From contig JARLIO010000031.1 of the NCBI GenBank assembly GCA_031291675.1, positions 1 to 64,000 on the forward strand: a DNA stretch of 64,000 bases. Direction: 5' to 3'. Numbering within the stretch: position 1 is the stretch's first letter; each line of letters starts with the position of its first letter. A program made the position numbers and the translations under genes. Positions 27,899 through 36,184 of this stretch are shown in pieces. The DNA is from Azospirillaceae bacterium (GTDB taxonomy: Bacteria > Pseudomonadota > Alphaproteobacteria > Azospirillales > Azospirillaceae). The notes under the pieces were generated by a model. That model was not told where the DNA came from and ran no database searches. It saw nothing but the letters and a program-made list of their open reading frames with translations.

Positions 27899-29176
27899 AT
27901 GGATAAGATCAGGATAAGAGGCACGCGTCCCCTCCACGGGGCCATCACGATCGGTGGCGCCAAGAATGCGGCGTTGCCGCTGATGGTCGCGAGTTTGCTG
28001 ACCGAGAAAGCGTTGATCCTCGACGATGTGCCGCGTTTGGCCGATATCGCGACGCTGTCCAATCTTCTGGCCCAGCATGGCGTCGAGATCGGCGTCGAGG
28101 GCAAAGGGTCGGGCTCGCGGGTCATGACCCTGACGGCCCGTGACATCACCAACATGGTTGCGCCTTATGATCTGGTCCGCAAGATGCGGGCCAGCTTCCT
28201 GGTGCTGGGACCGCTGGTGGCGCGCTTTGGTCACGCCCGCGTGTCGCTGCCCGGTGGTTGTGCCATTGGCACGCGTCCGGTTGACCTCCACATCAACGGC
28301 CTGACCGAGATGGGAGCCGAGATCGAGATCGACAGCGGTTATGTCGTCGCCCGTGCGCCAAACGGGTTGCATGGGGCCTCGGTCGTGTTTCCCACGGTTT
28401 CGGTCGGTGCGACCGAAAATCTGATGATGGCGGCGGCCCTGGCCGATGGTGAGACGCGGCTGATCAATGCGGCCCGCGAGCCGGAGATCGTCGATCTCGG
28501 GACCTGCCTGATCGCAATGGGGGCGGAGATCGACGGCCTGGGCAGCGATACCATCCGCGTCCAGGGGCGTTCGACGTTGCACGGGACGCGACATAGTGTC
28601 GTGCCCGACCGGATTGAGGCCGGCACCTACGCCATGGCCGCGGCAATCACCGGCGGCACGGTGGAACTCGTCAATGCCCACCTTGAACATTTGACAGCCG
28701 TTGCCAAGGTTCTGTCAGGGGCCGGTGTCTCGGTCAGTCCGACCGAACGGGGGGTTCTGGTGTCGCGGGCCAACGGGGCCTTGCGCGGGGTTGACGTGAT
28801 GACCGAACCGTTCCCGGGTTTCCCGACCGATCTTCAGGCCCAGATGATGGCCTTGATGGCGACGGCGACCGGTGCGGCGATGATCACCGAAACGATTTTT
28901 GAGAATCGCTATATGCATGTTCCGGAGCTGATGCGGATGGGTGCCAACATCACCATCCATCGGTCTTCGGCGCTGGTACGTGGGGTGCCGAAGCTGACGG
29001 GAGCCCCGGTGATGGCGACGGATCTGCGGGCGTCGGTATCACTGGTGCTGGCCGGGCTGGCTGCCGAGGGTCTGACCGAGATCAATCGGGTCTATCATCT
29101 TGATCGGGGATACGAGCGGCTGGAGGAAAAGCTGGCTGCCTGTGGGGCCGACATTGAACGGGTCAAAGGAGACTGA
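27899..29176 (+). CDS. murA: UDP-N-acetylglucosamine 1-carboxyvinyltransferase
   Basis: 425 residues. [12 protein letters not shown] binds UDP-GlcNAc, and the catalytic, fosfomycin-targeted cysteine is C121 in [15 protein letters not shown]. MurA transfers enolpyruvate from PEP to UDP-GlcNAc, the first committed step of peptidoglycan synthesis. It is followed 5 bp later by DUF2948, a typical alphaproteobacterial order. Confidence 0.97.
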   Translation: MDKIRIRGTRPLHGAITIGGAKNAALPLMVASLLTEKALILDDVPRLADIATLSNLLAQHGVEIGVEGKGSGSRVMTLTARDITNMVAPYDLVRKMRASFLVLGPLVARFGHARVSLPGGCAIGTRPVDLHINGLTEMGAEIEIDSGYVVARAPNGLHGASVVFPTVSVGATENLMMAAALADGETRLINAAREPEIVDLGTCLIAMGAEIDGLGSDTIRVQGRSTLHGTRHSVVPDRIEAGTYAMAAAITGGTVELVNAHLEHLTAVAKVLSGAGVSVSPTERGVLVSRANGALRGVDVMTEPFPGFPTDLQAQMMALMATATGAAMITETIFENRYMHVPELMRMGANITIHRSSALVRGVPKLTGAPVMATDLRASVSLVLAGLAAEGLTEINRVYHLDRGYERLEEKLAACGADIERVKGD

Positions 29177-29181
29177 ACGGT

Positions 29182-29709
29182 ATGACCAAGGCGCGTCCGC
29201 TGAAACTGCGTGCCATCGATGCTGAAGATCTCAAGGTCATCTCGGCAGCGCTGCAGGATGCCATCATCCCGATCGGGGACATGACCTATTTGAGCGATGA
29301 GCAATGCTTTGCCCTGGTCGCCAACCGCTTCAAATGGGAGGACTGCGACGACATCCCGCTGGTTCCGCGTGACCCGGCTGCGGGGCCGTTGAGTGATGGT
29401 GATGTCCGCTTCGCGGAGGACGCGCCTTTCGAGCGCACCAATTGCGGCGTTTGCTTCAGTGGCATCACCGGTGTCAAATGCCGGGGCATCGATTTGCACG
29501 ATCGGCGCCAGTTTCTGCTGCTGCTCGCCGTCGTTGAAGAAAACGGCCGGCTGTTCCTGCATTTCGCTGGCGATGGCTGCATCCGGTTGGAGACTGGAAA
29601 CTGGAGCTGCCGGCTTGAGGATATCGGCGATCCCTGGCCGACCGGCCTGTGTCCGTGCCATGTCACGACGGACGAACCGGAACCGAGCCAGCGTGCCCAG
29701 ACGGCCTGA
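29182..29709 (+). CDS. DUF2948 family protein
   Basis: 175 residues. The family pattern LKLRAIDAEDLKVISAALQDAI, the WEDC segment and HDRRQFLLLLAVV are present. The function is unknown. The family is nearly always found between murA and hisD/hisG in alphaproteobacteria. Here murA is present upstream but the his genes begin 14.6 kb downstream. Confidence 0.9.
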   Translation: MTKARPLKLRAIDAEDLKVISAALQDAIIPIGDMTYLSDEQCFALVANRFKWEDCDDIPLVPRDPAAGPLSDGDVRFAEDAPFERTNCGVCFSGITGVKCRGIDLHDRRQFLLLLAVVEENGRLFLHFAGDGCIRLETGNWSCRLEDIGDPWPTGLCPCHVTTDEPEPSQRAQTA

Positions 29710-29727
29710 TCCGCAACGCGGATGGGG

Positions 29728-29752
29728 GCCGCCTCTTTGTCAGAGAGGCGGC
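29728..29752 (+). terminator. Rho-independent-type terminator after DUF2948
   Basis: GCCGCCTCT and AGAGGCGGC form a perfect 9-bp stem around a 7-base loop, followed by GTCTTTCTG. It ends the dcd-murA-DUF2948 group just before the organosulfur island. Confidence 0.75.
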
Positions 29753-29801
29753 GTCTTTCTGTGGGCGGGCGACAGGGCTATCAAGCCGACCCGCCAGCTC
29801 C

Positions 29802-30977
29802 TCACGAATAGAAGTCCGGCTGCGGCACCGTACCGTTGAGCGCCCAGGCCCCGAGCTCCTTCAGCTTGTAGTCGACGGGATCGTGGAGCGAGTGGGTGCG
29901 AAGGTTGCGCCAGAAACGGTCCAGACCATAGCGCGCGCCGGTGGCCCGGGCGCCGGTGACGTCGAACAGCCGGTTGGTGGCGTCGAGCCCGGCCCGGGTC
30001 GCCGCGACCTTGGCGGTGGCAATCGCGACCGCGACCTGACCCCGTTCTGCCGGGCTCAGCTCATCACGCTTCTCCCAGGCCGCCTGGAGCCGCGCTGTCG
30101 CCTGATCGCCCAGGGCCGCCGCGCCCGCGAGCCCGACATGCAACTCGCCATAGTGATGCAGGACATAAGGATCCTCGGCCGCCGCGGTGACGCCAGAACT
30201 CCGCCATGGCCGCGCTGAACCGAGCGTGAATTCGCGCGCGGCGGCCAGCGCGCCCTCGCCGATGCCCAGATAGATCGCGGCGAGGATTGCCTGGGCGATC
30301 AGCGGCCGCAGGGTGCACGCGACCCCGCCAAAAGGACCGGGCGGTCCCAGGATCTCGTCGTGGTCCACCGGGACGCCGGAAAATGTGACGGTGCCGCTGT
30401 CGGTCTGACGCTGCCCCATATTGTCCCAGTCATCGAGTATCGCAACGCCCGGTCGCCGGGTGGGGATCACGAAGACACGGAGCCGTCCGTCGGGATCGTC
30501 GGCCGAGACCAGCAGCATGTCGGAATCCGAAGCGCCCGAGCAGAAACTTTTGGTGCCGTCGAGTGTCCAGCCCTGAGGGGCCGGGGTCAGCGTCGTCCGG
30601 CGGTCAAGCGGGTTGAGTGCGTTACCCCAGAACAGCGGCTTTCGGACCGTCTCGGTCAGCAGCGCGTCGCGCTGCGCGGCCGAACCGTAGAGCAGGACCG
30701 AGGCGACCATCAGATGCTGGAAGGCGAACAGATGGGCCAGCGAGGAATCGACCTGCGCCAGCGCGCGTACCGCACCAAGGATTGCCGGCCAGGTTTCGCC
30801 GGCGCCGCCGAAGCCGGGAGGAACCGCGAGCGTCAGCAGGCCGGACCGCCGGATCGCGTCGCGTTCGGTCTTGGCGGTGCCGCCGGCACGGTCGCGTTCC
30901 ACGGCCGTGGCGGCGAGAAGATGTTTCAGCTCCGCAAGTGCCGCGCGGTGGGTCGGATCGGATAGGGTGACTGTCAT
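29802..30977 (-). CDS. Acyl-CoA-dehydrogenase-fold flavin monooxygenase (DszC/SfnB/MsuC type)
   Basis: 391 residues with the acyl-CoA dehydrogenase fold. It ends with DRFWRNLRTHSLHDPVDYKLKELGAWALNG, a segment shared with sulfur-acting group D monooxygenases (DszC, SfnB, MsuC) rather than true acyl-CoA dehydrogenases. Such enzymes use reduced FMN from a partner reductase and O2 to oxidise sulfur compounds. An SsuE/MsuE-type reductase is encoded at 34410. It follows the amidohydrolase-like gene by 81 bp in the same direction, so it is probably in the sigma-54-controlled leftward transcript. Methanesulfinate oxidation (MsuC role) is one possibility. Confidence 0.8.
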   Translation of the reverse strand: MTVTLSDPTHRAALAELKHLLAATAVERDRAGGTAKTERDAIRRSGLLTLAVPPGFGGAGETWPAILGAVRALAQVDSSLAHLFAFQHLMVASVLLYGSAAQRDALLTETVRKPLFWGNALNPLDRRTTLTPAPQGWTLDGTKSFCSGASDSDMLLVSADDPDGRLRVFVIPTRRPGVAILDDWDNMGQRQTDSGTVTFSGVPVDHDEILGPPGPFGGVACTLRPLIAQAILAAIYLGIGEGALAAAREFTLGSARPWRSSGVTAAAEDPYVLHHYGELHVGLAGAAALGDQATARLQAAWEKRDELSPAERGQVAVAIATAKVAATRAGLDATNRLFDVTGARATGARYGLDRFWRNLRTHSLHDPVDYKLKELGAWALNGTVPQPDFYS

Positions 30978-31058
30978 TAGAACGCGCTCCGCGTCGGTTG
31001 CAGGTTGCCGAAGGCCACCCCGGGCCGGTTTGGTGGCCAGACCCCGAGGATGTCGCTC

Positions 31059-31913
31059 CTAAAGGTCGAGCCCCAGCAGGCGGCGGGCGTTGTCGAAGAA
31101 CAGCCGGTCCAGCACGGTCTCGGCAAAGCCGAGCGCCCGATAGTCGTCGACGGTCTGTCGCATCGCGCGGAAAGGATAGGAACTGCCGAACAGGATCTGG
31201 TCGGCCAGCGCGCCGTTGGCCGCCTCGACATAGAGCCGGCCGCCGGGCTGGAAGATGTACATGTCGGGGATGATGTGGACGTTGGGATGACGGAAGGCGA
31301 TCCCGATGATCGCCGCGGCGTTGGGCCAGAAGCCGTGATGACAGACGATGTTCAATTTGGGGAAGGCTGCGGCGATCCGCGCGACCGGCGCCGGGTCGTT
31401 GAAGCGGGGATCGGGCGTGGTTGGCCCGCTCATCAGGAACACCGGCACCTTGAGCTGGTCGCATCGCGCGTAGATCGGCAGCAGCAGCGGATCGTCGAAG
31501 GGGATCGCCGGGTCGAGGAACCCGGGTTCGACATTGATGCCCTTGAGCCCCAGCCGGACGATCGCCCGTTCGATTTCAGCGATCGCGGCGGCAAGACCCT
31601 GGCGTTGCGGATCGACCGAGCCGACACCGATCAGCGATGGGCGGCCGGTCACCAGCGCGTGCACCTGGTCGTTTGAGGTGGCGACGGCCGGCGTGTCGCG
31701 GCCGATGATCGCGGCCGCCAGGATGCCGGCCTCAGAAATCTCGGTGAGATAGTCCTCCAACCGGAGAGAGCGGGTGAAATGCTCGGGATCGCGCGAGCCG
31801 ACCCGCCGGTTGAGCCACACCGCTCCGTCATAGGCCGGGGTTCCCGGTGTGGCACCATAGAAATCGTGGAGGAAGGCCGGGCGGCTGCGCAGATCGATAA
31901 TTTTACGAGACAC
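31059..31913 (-). CDS. Amidohydrolase-like (ACMSD/Amidohydro_2 fold) protein with degenerate metal motifs
   Basis: 284 residues from a GTG at 31913 (GGGAG about 10 bases upstream). The TIM-barrel layout of Amidohydro_2 is clear: KIIDLRSRPAFLHDFYG, GLKGINVEPGFLDP, LNIVCHHGFWPNAAAIIG, and ILFGSSYPFR near the end. In active relatives the first strand carries HxH and the last GSDYP. Here these read RSR and GSSYP, so the HxH pair and the catalytic aspartate are missing. It may bind metal differently or not be hydrolytic. A -24/-12 promoter lies 54 bp upstream. No specific substrate can be given. Confidence 0.7.
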   Translation of the reverse strand: MSRKIIDLRSRPAFLHDFYGATPGTPAYDGAVWLNRRVGSRDPEHFTRSLRLEDYLTEISEAGILAAAIIGRDTPAVATSNDQVHALVTGRPSLIGVGSVDPQRQGLAAAIAEIERAIVRLGLKGINVEPGFLDPAIPFDDPLLLPIYARCDQLKVPVFLMSGPTTPDPRFNDPAPVARIAAAFPKLNIVCHHGFWPNAAAIIGIAFRHPNVHIIPDMYIFQPGGRLYVEAANGALADQILFGSSYPFRAMRQTVDDYRALGFAETVLDRLFFDNARRLLGLDL

Positions 31914-31966
31914 GTTTGTTGTGCTCCCTTGACTTGAACCGGCTTTCGCCGGAAGAGCGGGTGTCA

Positions 31967-31981
31967 GCAAATCCGGTGCCA
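31967..31981 (-). promoter_or_regulatory. Sigma-54 (-24/-12) promoter for the amidohydrolase-like/monooxygenase operon
   Basis: On the minus strand the sequence is TGGCACCGGATTTGC, matching TGGCAC-N5-TTGC. The predicted start is near 31955, giving a leader of about 42 bases to the GTG at 31913. It lies between the sigma-54 activator gene and its leftward neighbours. Confidence 0.8.
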
Positions 31982-32093
31982 GTGGGAGTTGTCTTTGATT
32001 CCCGGCGGCCACGCCCGATGCCGGGGTCCTGGTGCCGTTGCCATGGCAACACCGGCGGGGTTGGCTGCTGCATTGGCAACGGCGGCGCCGCGA

Positions 32094-34118
32094 TCAGGCG
32101 CGGGCCCACACGGCATCCTCGACGCGGATGCTGGCGCGCAGCAGGCCGAGGCCGTGGAAGCTGTCGGCGACGGCCTGCTGCTGACGCACGGCGTCGTCGT
32201 CGAGGGGCCTGGCACCGTAGGTCAGCCGGCTGAACGCGAGCTCCAGCGCGTCGGTGCCGATCCCCAGCGCCCCGCTCATCGTCCGGGCGGCCTCCGCTCC
32301 GTGGCGCGCCGCATATTCGCCGGCCTTGCTCAACTCGTCGAGCAGGATGAGGATCGCCTCGGGATTGCGCTCAGCGAATGGCGGTGTCGTCAGGTAGAAC
32401 TGATGGTTGGGAACCAGACCGTTGCCATCGGTCAGGACCCGGGTGTCGCCCCGGAGCTGCGCCGAGGACAGCAGGGGGTCCCAGATCGCCCAGCCGTCGA
32501 TGGTGCCCTCCAGCAGCGCCTCCAGCGCCTCGGGTGGTCGCATGTGAATGGCGCGAATGTCGTCGAGCGACAGGCCCTGGGCCTGCAACGCCCGCAGCAG
32601 GAAGTAATGGACGTTGGACCCGGTGTGCAATGCCACCTTGCAGCCCCGCAGGTCGGCGGTGCTCCAGAACGGGCTGTTGCGGCGGACCATCAGGGCCTCG
32701 GCGCCGGGAGCGGGCGGATCGAAGCCGACATAGAGCAGCGGAACGCCGGCAGCCTGGGCAAACACCGGCGGCGTCTCGCCGGTCGCGACGAAGGCGACGC
32801 GGCTGTTCTCCAACGCGTCCATCAGTTGCGGCCCGGACACGAACTCCGTCCAGGTGACGCGATAGCGGTGCTCGGCCAGTCTTTGTTCGACGGCGCCCCG
32901 CATCTTGAGGATCGCGGAGGTGCCGTATTTCTGATAGCCGATCGGCAAATCGATGGTTGTTCGCGCGGCACGGCCGGCCGGCACGGCCCGGCGCCGCGGC
33001 GGGATCGTGCCGAGATGGGCGAGCTGGGTCCGGAAGGCGTTGCGGGTCATGCCCAGGCTGTCGGCCGCCTTGATCTGGTTGCCGGCGACCAGATCAAAGG
33101 CGGTGCGGATTGCGGTGCGGACCAGTCGCTCATGGATGTCGGGCTCGCCGGCCGCGACCGCGCGCTCAATCAGCTCGCGAACGCCGCTCTCCAGATCCGT
33201 GCGACGGGACTCCTCAGCCATGGCCGAACCCTGCCCGTGGCAGCGCAGGCGAACCTCGTCAGGACCGATCACCGGGCCGGCCGCCAGCAGCACCGCATTG
33301 TGGATGAGGTTCTCCAGTTGGCGGATGTTGCCGGGCCAGGGGCACCGGGTCATCTGGCGGAGCGCCTCGACCCCCAAGGTCAAGTCCGGTCGGCCGAGCC
33401 GCTCCCGGTAGATCGCCAGGAAATGCCCGGCCAGTGTCGCGATGTCACCGGGCCGCTCGCGGAGTGGCAGCAGCCGGACCGAGGCGACGTTGAGGCGGAA
33501 ATACAGATCCTCACGAAAGCGCCGGGCCCGGACTGCCGCTTCCAGATCGACATTGGTCGCGGCGATGACCCGGACATCGACCGGGATCGGTTTGCGGGAC
33601 CCGACCCGGACCACCTCGCGTTCCTGCAACACCCGCAACAGCTTGACCTGAAGCGCCGGCGGCATGTCGCCGATCTCATCCAGCAGCAGGGTTCCGTTAT
33701 TGGCGGCCTCGAACCAACCGGCCTGGGTCTTGAGCGCGCCGGTGAAGGCACCCTTCTCGAAGCCGAACAGTTCGGCCTCGGCCAGGGTATCGCTGAACGC
33801 ACCGCAGTTGACCGCCACGAAGGGCCCCGAGGCCCGCCGGCTGTTGGCGTGCATGTAGCGGGACACCAGCTCCTTGCCGGTCCCGGTCTCGCCGATCACC
33901 AGCACCGTGGTATCGCTGGGGGCGATCCGGTCGAGCTCGGTCCGCAGGCGCTGTGAGGCCGGATCCTCGAAGACCATGGCGCTGGCGCGCTCCGGCGTTG
34001 TGTGTCCGCGCCGCGCCTCGGGCGGAAGGGCAACAATCTGCGGCTGGTCGAAACCGGCGGGCCGGATGCCTGGTGCGGGGGCCTCAGAGGGCTGGCCGGA
34101 AAGCGTGGTCCTGATCAT
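32094..34118 (-). CDS. Sigma-54-dependent activator fused to an SsuA-like sulfonate-binding domain
   Basis: 674 residues from the ATG at 34118 (a TTG at 34157 is an alternative). It has no N-terminal receiver. The AAA+ domain is complete: Walker A GETGTGKE (76-83), GAFTGA (123-128), Walker B LLLDEIGD (144-151) and the [10 protein letters not shown] region (261-270). A Fis-type HTH follows (about 330-370, [16 protein letters not shown]). From about 385 to 672 the sequence is that of the periplasmic aliphatic-sulfonate-binding protein SsuA ([65 protein letters not shown]), with no signal peptide. It should be a cytoplasmic one-component sensor in which the binding domain reports sulfonate or sulfate-ester presence. 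Both flanking transcripts start at -24/-12 promoters. Confidence 0.88.
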   Translation of the reverse strand: MIRTTLSGQPSEAPAPGIRPAGFDQPQIVALPPEARRGHTTPERASAMVFEDPASQRLRTELDRIAPSDTTVLVIGETGTGKELVSRYMHANSRRASGPFVAVNCGAFSDTLAEAELFGFEKGAFTGALKTQAGWFEAANNGTLLLDEIGDMPPALQVKLLRVLQEREVVRVGSRKPIPVDVRVIAATNVDLEAAVRARRFREDLYFRLNVASVRLLPLRERPGDIATLAGHFLAIYRERLGRPDLTLGVEALRQMTRCPWPGNIRQLENLIHNAVLLAAGPVIGPDEVRLRCHGQGSAMAEESRRTDLESGVRELIERAVAAGEPDIHERLVRTAIRTAFDLVAGNQIKAADSLGMTRNAFRTQLAHLGTIPPRRRAVPAGRAARTTIDLPIGYQKYGTSAILKMRGAVEQRLAEHRYRVTWTEFVSGPQLMDALENSRVAFVATGETPPVFAQAAGVPLLYVGFDPPAPGAEALMVRRNSPFWSTADLRGCKVALHTGSNVHYFLLRALQAQGLSLDDIRAIHMRPPEALEALLEGTIDGWAIWDPLLSSAQLRGDTRVLTDGNGLVPNHQFYLTTPPFAERNPEAILILLDELSKAGEYAARHGAEAARTMSGALGIGTDALELAFSRLTYGARPLDDDAVRQQQAVADSFHGLGLLRASIRVEDAVWARA

Positions 34119-34248
34119 GGCGGCACCGTCGGATGATGAGGCTCCTCGATCCAACAATCTTGGTCCGAAATTTGGTCATCATACAACACAATAATTCATG
34201 GCAATCTATTTATAATAACGTAGCGGGTTGGTCGCGATGGCGGTTTCG

Positions 34249-34290
34249 GGCTGTTGCCATTGCAGCAGAAGGGATCGGGCGGCTGTTGCC
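34249..34290 (+). promoter_or_regulatory. Candidate upstream activator sites: direct repeat GGCTGTTGCC
   Basis: GGCTGTTGCC occurs at 34249-34258 and 34281-34290, exactly 32 bp (about three helical turns) apart. The sites lie 65-106 bp upstream of the -24 element, the usual range for enhancer-like binding of sigma-54 activators. Confidence 0.5.
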
Positions 34291-34354
34291 GATGAAGCGG
34301 TCAGTCAATGCATTGTGTGAAATTATTTGTCAATAAATCAATATATTAAGCCAA

Positions 34355-34369
34355 TGGCACGGCGCTTGC
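34355..34369 (+). promoter_or_regulatory. Sigma-54 (-24/-12) promoter for the FMN reductase-sfnG operon
   Basis: TGGCACGGCGCTTGC, a near-perfect match to TGGCACG-N4-TTGC. The start point should be near 34381, with a leader of about 29 bases to the ATG at 34410. The divergent sigma-54 activator gene is next door. Confidence 0.88.
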
Positions 34370-34409
34370 GATGTCGATCTGAATTGTGATCAACCGGAGC
34401 CCGTGTAAA

Positions 34410-34976
34410 ATGAGCGCCCTCAAGCTCACCGCCCTTTCCGGCAACCTCAAGGGGCCGTCCCGGACCCATTCGCTGGTCGCCGCGGTGGTCGCCGCGATTG
34501 CCGAGCGCATCCCCGTCGACCGGACTGACATCGTGGTCGGCGATCTCGCCCCGGAACTGGGGGGCTTGGTCGATCCCGCCCACATACCACCCCGGGTCCA
34601 GGCGGCGATCGACGCCATCGTCGGCGCCGATCTGCTGGTCGTCGGCTCCCCGGTCTACAAGGGATCCTACACCGGCCTTTTCAAGCATCTGATCGATTTC
34701 ATCGATCCCAACGCGCTGATCGGTCTGCCGGTGGTGCTGACCGCGACCGGCGGCAGCCTGCGCCACGCTCTGGTGATCGAACATCAACTCCGCCCGCTGT
34801 TCGGCTTTTTTCTGGCGCAGACCGTACCGACGGGCGTGTTCGCGCTCGACAGCGATTTCACGGCCTACCAGCTGACCAGCCCGGACATTCAAAGCCGCGT
34901 CCACACGACCGCCGAGGAGGCGGTGCGGATCGCAGTCCCCGGTCGCGCCCGGCGCGCGACCGCCGTCGCCGCCTGA
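34410..34976 (+). CDS. NADPH-dependent FMN reductase (SsuE/MsuE family)
   Basis: 188 residues with a flavodoxin-like fold. LTALSGNLKGPSRTHSL is the phosphate-binding start, and VVGSPVYKGSYTGLFKHLIDFID is the SsuE/MsuE signature around the flavin. It supplies FMNH2 to two-component monooxygenases such as SfnG, encoded 26 bp downstream. The start ATG has CGGAG upstream and follows the sigma-54 promoter. Confidence 0.9.
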   Translation: MSALKLTALSGNLKGPSRTHSLVAAVVAAIAERIPVDRTDIVVGDLAPELGGLVDPAHIPPRVQAAIDAIVGADLLVVGSPVYKGSYTGLFKHLIDFIDPNALIGLPVVLTATGGSLRHALVIEHQLRPLFGFFLAQTVPTGVFALDSDFTAYQLTSPDIQSRVHTTAEEAVRIAVPGRARRATAVAA

Positions 34977-35002
34977 CCCCCCGCCTTCAGGAGAGATCCC
35001 CG

Positions 35003-36100
35003 ATGACCAACGCTCCGCTTCCCGTCAAGTTCGCCTACTGGGTTCCCAACGTGTCCGGCGGCCTCGTGATTTCAAAGATCGAGCAGCGGACCCATTGGGA
35101 TATCGACTATAACCGGCAGTTGGCCCGGATCGCCGAGAAGGCCGGGTTCGAGTATGCGCTGAGCCAGATCCGCTTCACGGCCGGTTACGGTGCCGACAAC
35201 CAGCATGAATCGGTGGCCTTCACCCATGCCCTGCTGGCCGCGACCGAGACGCTCAACGTCATCGCCGCGGTCCTGCCGGGGCCTTGGCACCCGGCGCTGC
35301 TGGCCAAGCAGGTCGCGACCATCAGCCACCTGACCAAAGGCCGGATCGCGGTCAACGTCGTCAGCGGTTGGTTCCGGGGCGAGTTCCACGCCATCGGCGA
35401 GCCCTGGCTCGATCACGACGAGCGTTACCGCCGGTCGGAGGAGTTCATTCGGGTCATCCGCGGGATCTGGACCGAGGATGCCTTCTCGTTCAACGGCGAC
35501 TTCTATCGCTTCCACGACTACAGCCTGAAGCCGAAGCCGCTGCAACCGCTGCCGGAGATCTTCCAGGGCGGCAGCTCGCGGGCGGCCCGCGACATGGCCG
35601 CCCGGGTGTCCGATTGGTACTTCACCAATGGCAACACCCCGGACGGGGTCAAGGCGCAGATCGACGATATCCGCGCCAAGGAGGCCGGCACGGGCCACCA
35701 TGCCAGGATCGGTGTCAACGCCTTTGCGATCGTCCGCGAAACCGAGGCGGAAGCCCGCGCGGTCCTGGCGGAGATCCTGGCGAAGGCCGATCCCGAAGCC
35801 GTCCGGGGTTTCCACCACGAGGTCCAGAACGCCGGCAATGCCTCGCCGGAGCGCGAGGGCAACTGGGCAAAATCGTCCTTTGAGGATCTGGTCCAGTATA
35901 ATGATGGTTTCCGGACCAACCTGATCGGCACCCCGCGTCAGGTCGCCGAGCGGATCGTCGCTTTGAAGGGGATCGGCGTCGATCTGGTGCTGCTGGGCTT
36001 CCTGCACTTTCAGGAGGAGGTGGAGTATTTCGGCAAGCAGGTGATCCCCTTGGTCCGCGAACTGGAGGAAGCCGCCGCCAACACTGCCAGGGCGGCTTGA
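35003..36100 (+). CDS. sfnG: FMNH2-dependent dimethyl sulfone monooxygenase
   Basis: 365 residues of the bacterial-luciferase-like family. The N-terminal VKFAYWVPNVSGGLVISKIEQRTHWDIDYNRQLA and later ARDMAARVSDWYFTNGN and FEDLVQYNDGFRTNLIGTPRQ match SfnG closely along the whole length. SfnG oxidises dimethyl sulfone to methanesulfinate and formaldehyde using FMNH2. It is the second gene of the sigma-54-controlled operon. A sulfonate monooxygenase (SsuD/MsuD) for the final desulfonation is not in the window. Confidence 0.9.
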   Translation: MTNAPLPVKFAYWVPNVSGGLVISKIEQRTHWDIDYNRQLARIAEKAGFEYALSQIRFTAGYGADNQHESVAFTHALLAATETLNVIAAVLPGPWHPALLAKQVATISHLTKGRIAVNVVSGWFRGEFHAIGEPWLDHDERYRRSEEFIRVIRGIWTEDAFSFNGDFYRFHDYSLKPKPLQPLPEIFQGGSSRAARDMAARVSDWYFTNGNTPDGVKAQIDDIRAKEAGTGHHARIGVNAFAIVRETEAEARAVLAEILAKADPEAVRGFHHEVQNAGNASPEREGNWAKSSFEDLVQYNDGFRTNLIGTPRQVAERIVALKGIGVDLVLLGFLHFQEEVEYFGKQVIPLVRELEEAAANTARAA

Positions 36101-36129
36101 GGGGCAAGCCCGGGTTGACAGCCCCTCGC

Positions 36130-36148
36130 CCCCGGGTGGGGCCCGGGG
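36130..36148 (+). terminator. GC-rich hairpin after sfnG, possible attenuator
   Basis: CCCCGGG and CCCGGGG pair across a five-base loop, followed by TTCTGT. It lies in the 84-bp gap between sfnG and the transporter genes and could end or dampen transcription before them. Confidence 0.4.
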
Positions 36149-36184
36149 TTCTGTGGTGAGTTTCGCACCTGAAGGAACGCGTTC

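Larger units (their letters stand above)
34119..34409. other. Divergent regulatory region of the organosulfur island
   Basis: This 291-bp AT-rich spacer lies between the activator gene (leftward) and the FMN reductase (rightward). It contains the direct repeats at 34249-34290 and the -24/-12 promoter at 34355-34369. No small gene is seen. Confidence 0.7.

Noticed and set aside
31989-33956. 655-codon open frame on the plus strand opposite the sigma-54 activator
   Set aside because: It is antisense to a gene with full AAA+ and SsuA motifs, has low-complexity arginine/glycine/aspartate-rich translation, and shows no family features. It is a GC-bias shadow.
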